64,000 nucleotides of DNA. Origin: Zantedeschia hybrid cultivar (taxonomy: Eukaryota > Streptophyta > Magnoliopsida > Alismatales > Araceae). Positions within the stretch are counted from its first letter, which is position 1. Each line of letters begins with the position of its first letter. Positions 60,214-64,000 of this stretch are shown piece after piece. The notes below the pieces were generated by a model that saw only the letters and a list, made by a program, of their open reading frames with translations, had not been told where the DNA came from and did not search any database. Both the position numbers and the translations under genes were made by a program. The DNA is taken from assembly GCA_030544215.1 (NCBI GenBank), contig JARZZO010000012.1, positions 39,037,194-39,101,193 of the forward strand, given 5' to 3'.

Positions 60214-63200
60214 AGACTGAGCACATAAGTATGATCAACTTGAGCCATTAAACTAGAAACATAGGCATAGGATTGTGAGGAATTAGGTTTAAGCAGATGG
60301 ATCTACTTTTCTTTAAGGGGGAGACCGATCCCATAGTGGTGAAGTGTAGAGGACAAGATAAGCCTGGCAAGTTATATGCTGCAGGAAAGAACTAGAACAA
60401 TTGATAGAGCAATGAGCTAGTTAATTACTTAAGTCCTTGCTTGTAATATTGTAGGATTTAGGGAAAAGTCTGACTAGAATAAGCATAAGGTAACCTAATG
60501 CACTTTAGGGATTTGTAAGTTGGTGTTTACTTAAAAAAACTAGAGCACTAAGGTTTGTTTATGTTACTTAGCCAAACTATGGTAAACTAATTATATAGTA
60601 GCTACAGATGCCGTATAACTACTTTATCCATAGTAGAATAGAAGAGTTCATACAGTCATTATCTGACAAGGTAGATCTAGTTGAAACTCCAGTCCTTATG
60701 ATTGTTTTTACTCCTGGAGGAGTCCTCCAATCCCAAAAGTGCATTACCTCTGTTAAGGTAGAGATCGAAGGTAGGTGACTCTCACTCAATTACATGTGCT
60801 TAAGATGAAAGACTTTGATAGCATTAATAAAGGTTGTTTAGCTTACTTAGTCATTGTAGTTTCCATCCCAAAAGAAAAGAAAGCCCTCTTTATCTCTGAT
60901 ATTGAAGTAGTTAGAGAATATCTCAATGTTTTTCCAGATGAATTGTTAGGCCTGCCATTAATAAGGGAGATCGAATTCTCAATTGAGGTTCTCTTAGGTA
61001 CAGTGCCCAGCTATAAGATTCCTTATCATATGGCACTTGCTGAGTTAGCAGAACTAAATAAGCAGCTTTAAGAATTATTAGATAAGAGATTTATTCATCC
61101 TCGTATGTCCCTATGGGGTGATCTTGTTTTATTTGTTAGAAAGAAAGATAGATCTTTGTGGCTCTGTGTAGGTTATCGGAAGTTGAATCAAGTTATTATC
61201 AAGAAATGGGTATCCACTGCTGCAAATTGATGATATATTTGATCAATTACAAGGTGATACCGTATTTTCGAAGATAGATCTTCGATCAAGATATCATCAT
61301 ATAAGGATTAAAGAAGAAGACATTCCCAAAATAGCATTTCGAATTAGGTACGGGCACTATGAATTTCTAGTCATGTCTTTTGGTTGAACCAATGCCCTTG
61401 CAATTTTTATGGATTTAATGAACCAGGTATTCAAACCATACTTGGATCATTTTGTAGTAGTATTTATAGATGATGTCCTGATATTTTCTCCTACTAAGAA
61501 AGTAAATAAGGAATGCCTGAAGATTATTCTGGAAACTCTCAGAACTCATAAACTGTATGCCAAATTCAGCAAGTGTGAGTTCTGGTTACAACAAATTCAA
61601 TTCCTTGGCCATATTATTTCTAAAAAAAGTGTAGCTATTGATCAAGTCAAGATTCAAGTTATACTTAATTCGGAAGCACCTAAGACTCCAATCCTTGCCT
61701 TGCCTAGTGGAACCGAAGGTTTTGTCATCTATACTGATGCCTCAAGACAAGGTATTGGTTGTGTGCTTATACAGCATGGTAAGGTAATTGCTTATGCATC
61801 CCGCTAACTAAAGGATCATGAGCTAAATTATCCCATTTATGATATTGAATTAGCAGCAGTAGTTCATGCACTCAAAATATGGAGGCATTATTTATATGGA
61901 GTGTAATTTCAAGTCTTTACCGATCATTATAGCCTTAAATATATTTTCTCTCAGAAAGATTATGATTTTGAATTAAATTATCACCCAGGCAAGGCAAATA
62001 TTGTAGCTGATGCCCTCAGCAAGAAGTGGCTGATGATGATCAGAGATTGGAAGATGATTGAGGAAGTTATTGCCTCCTTATCTCAGTTATCCATTCAATC
62101 TGCAATTGTGGAGAAAATCTCTGAAGCTCAGCGGAATGACCTTAAGTTGCAAGAACTGACTGATAAGCCTGGATTTAAAACAAATGATCATAGGGTGATA
62201 TATTTCTAAGGTAGATTATGTGTTGTAGAGGACCAAAAGTTAAGAAAGGAACTTTTGACCGAAGCTTATAGGTCAAAGTTCACTATTCATCTTGGAAGTA
62301 CCAAGATGTTCTAATATATGAAGTGTACCTTCTGGTGGTGGCGAGGTATGAAGAAGGATATTGCATATTTTGTTTCTAAATGCCTAGTCTGTCAACACGT
62401 TAAGTCAGAACATCAGAGATCTTCTGCGCTTCTACAAAAGATAGAAATTCTAGAGTGAAAATGGAAACATATCACTATGGACTTTATCGTGGGTCTACCC
62501 CGATCAACAAGTAGACATGATGCCATATAGGTAATCGTAGATAGATTCACAAAATCTGCCTATTTCTTACTAATCAAGATTAGCCAATCAATAGAAAGTT
62601 TGATCAAGCTATATATAGACAATATCATTAAGCTACATGGGGTTTTTAAGTCAATTATCTCCGACAGAGACTCTTAGTTCACCTACATAATATGGAAGAG
62701 TCTCTAGGAAGCTTTAGGCACTCAATTAAAGTTTAGTACTGCCTTTTATCCTCAAGCTGATGATCAGATAGAAGAACCATCCATACTCTAGAAGATATAC
62801 TGAGAGCATGTAGTCTGGATTGTAAAGGAGATTGGGATAAAAACTTACCATTGGTCAAGTTTGCCTATAACAATACCTTCCATACCAGTATTAAAATGGC
62901 TCCTTTTGAAGCTCTATATGGGAGACCCTGCAAATCACCTATATGTTGAGAGGAGTCTGGAGAGAGACAAATGACAGGACTAGATATTGTGCAGACTATC
63001 ACAGAGAACATTTAACTTATCCATCAAAGGTTGATAGTTGCACATAATCGAGAAAAGAGCTATGCCGATTAGAGGAGAAAAAAGATATTACTTTTGAAGT
63101 TGGGGGCCATGTTTTTCTAAAGGTTTTCTTATCAAAAGAAGTTGTCAGATTTGGAAAGCAAAGCAAGCTGGCTTCCTGCTATATTGGTCCATTTGAAATT

Positions 63201-63340
63201 TTGTAGAGGATTGGAGATGCAGTGTATCAGCTAGCCTTACCACCTGCCCTCGAAGGAATTCACAACATTTTCATGTCTCTATGCTCAATAAATATCTTCA
63301 TGACCCATCTCATGTTATACAGCAATATCCGCTTATCAAA
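60214..63340 (+). pseudogene. Ty3/gypsy pol remnant (protease, RT, RNase H, integrase), gag not recognised
   Basis: 60690-60830 resembles the end of a gypsy protease (PGGVLQSQKCITSVKVEIEG). 60900-61070 has VREYLNVFPDELLGLP. RT: 61080-61230, 61290-61400 (KIAFRIRYGHYEFLVMSFG) and 61409-61640 with catalytic FVVVFIDDVLIFSP. RNase H: 61720-62000 (GFVIYTDASRQGIGCVLIQH, ALSKKW). Integrase: HHCC-like zone (62285-62400, CLVCQHVK), core MDFIVGLPRSTS (about 62475-62520), then STAFYPQADDQIE (about 62740). The C-terminal VYQLALPPALEG (63220) is typical of chromovirus-type pol. Many in-frame stops. No recognisable gag between the PBS and protease. Confidence 0.85.
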
Positions 63341-63391
63341 AATGGCACCAGGACCTTCAATCAGTTCGTCAATCTGCGGCAGCCACTTAGG

Positions 63392-63958
63392 TTATGCAGG
63401 ATCTAGGAATAATATGTTCAGTGCAATATAGAGGTCTCTCAGATCGAACCATTTGTACCATTCACATTCGGGATCATGGAATTTTCTCCTTTTCATAGGC
63501 CGCAGAGCCTCCAAGGACTGGTACGTGAGTAGTTCCGAGCAATGTCTGGCCAAGTCTCTCTCATATATGTCATGGAGGTCAAAACATGAAGTAATGACCA
63601 CCGTGTTGTCATGGCTAAGTATGGGCCCTTTTACAAAATGTGTATATAGGGTCCATGTTAGGAGATCTCGGCCTTCTTTGAGTGGTGTAGACATTGTCTC
63701 CAAAATTTCCTGACCACCTTCTTGCTGAACCCTGTCTTGTTTCAGTCTCCTCGGCCTGTAGCCCAGACCGCTTCCAGGTGCTGCTCGATGATCTTTAACA
63801 TGAGTGGTCCTGCCCTGCAACTGTGTGCCCAGACCTCTTCCAGGCTGATAGCCGTTCTTCATCATGATTCTCCATCCTGGGGTACTCATGCACTTCCCCC
63901 TTTTGATAGCATTTAAAGGGTAAGGAGAAATGGTGGCGGCTTTCAAAAGATCAGCCAC
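63392..63958 (-). CDS. 188-codon ORF with G-patch motif, probably retroelement-derived
   Basis: Uninterrupted minus-strand frame from ATG at 63958. Residues about 28-50 read GWRIMMKNGYQPGRGLGTQL, a G-patch-like glycine motif, followed by an Arg-rich stretch (GLGYRPRRLKQDR). Residues about 160-188 have RRKFHDPECEWYKWFDLRDL. G-patch segments of this form (KNGYQPGRGLG) are known in plant Ty3/gypsy polyproteins next to the protease, so I read this as a fragment of an antisense retroelement cut by the window edge or by the neighbouring gypsy junction. I cannot assign a cellular function. It is one of few long unbroken frames in the window. Confidence 0.5.
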   Translation of the reverse strand: MADLLKAATISPYPLNAIKRGKCMSTPGWRIMMKNGYQPGRGLGTQLQGRTTHVKDHRAAPGSGLGYRPRRLKQDRVQQEGGQEILETMSTPLKEGRDLLTWTLYTHFVKGPILSHDNTVVITSCFDLHDIYERDLARHCSELLTYQSLEALRPMKRRKFHDPECEWYKWFDLRDLYIALNILFLDPA

Positions 63959-64000
63959 TGGATGGTAGACCTGTAATACCGACAGAAAAGGTTGTCGGCC

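Overview
The window is plant nuclear DNA. It is almost entirely transposable-element sequence packed into, and downstream of, one host gene. The only host gene recognised is the 3' part of a cyclin-dependent kinase E (CDKE;1, the plant CDK8 kinase of the Mediator complex) on the + strand. It has five small exons at 7070-7117, 39189-39221, 39396-39504, 45674-45880 and 45960-46031. They join in phase with GT-AG borders and end in the family's typical KSRRF-stop. The exons encoding the N-terminal and most of the kinase lobe would lie left of the window. Introns of 32,071 bp and 6,169 bp, an Au-like SINE, plant-type RTE and L1 LINEs, DUF659-type hAT elements, Ty1/copia and Ty3/gypsy remnants all point to an angiosperm with a repeat-rich genome. 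I cannot name the species.

Layout. 1-5167 (intron upstream of the first visible exon): a hAT element (hAT-1) inserted in an older hAT (hAT-2). 7118-39188 (32-kb intron): two sense L1 LINEs (8060-14550); an L1-derived inverted repeat (14560-15345); a decayed hAT (hAT-3) split by a 349-bp MITE; an antisense RTE LINE split by a 2,525-bp solo LTR and by a 3.5-kb hAT (hAT-4); a second antisense RTE LINE; tandem repeats; an Au-like SINE; a third hAT of the hAT-1 family (hAT-5, 4,135 bp) in a (TA)n tract; a cluster of short AT-rich repeat units and microsatellites (29.1-36.8 kb); and a 0.64-kb tandem duplication just before the next exon. 39505-45673 (6.2-kb intron): a foldback element, an antisense L1 fragment and a sense L1 LINE followed by (TA)n.

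46032-64000 (downstream of the gene): the 3' UTR, an antisense L1 containing a nested RTE LINE and a nested MITE, a degenerate gypsy-type ORF resembling the plant Transposase_28 group, a Ty1/copia remnant carrying a 1.56-kb LTR-like insertion, and a Ty3/gypsy element (5' LTR, primer-binding site, decayed pol without a recognisable gag) inserted in that copia. A minus-strand ORF with a G-patch motif lies at the right edge.

All transposon reading frames I followed carry stops, frameshifts or deletions, except the short G-patch ORF, so the window is a record of insertions rather than a set of working elements. The best-supported nesting events are confirmed by target-site duplications: CATGT around the solo LTR, cTTGATTC/tTTGATTC around hAT-4, TATATATA around hAT-5, TGCACCCA/TGCATCCA around the 16.6-kb MITE, and GTTGGGAT around the 50.6-kb MITE. 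I saw no CRISPR, prokaryotic, organellar or defence-type system. The most unusual signals are the giant TE-filled intron of a Mediator kinase gene, a set of about 30-bp palindromes inside the solo LTR, and the shared in-frame stop in two hAT copies.
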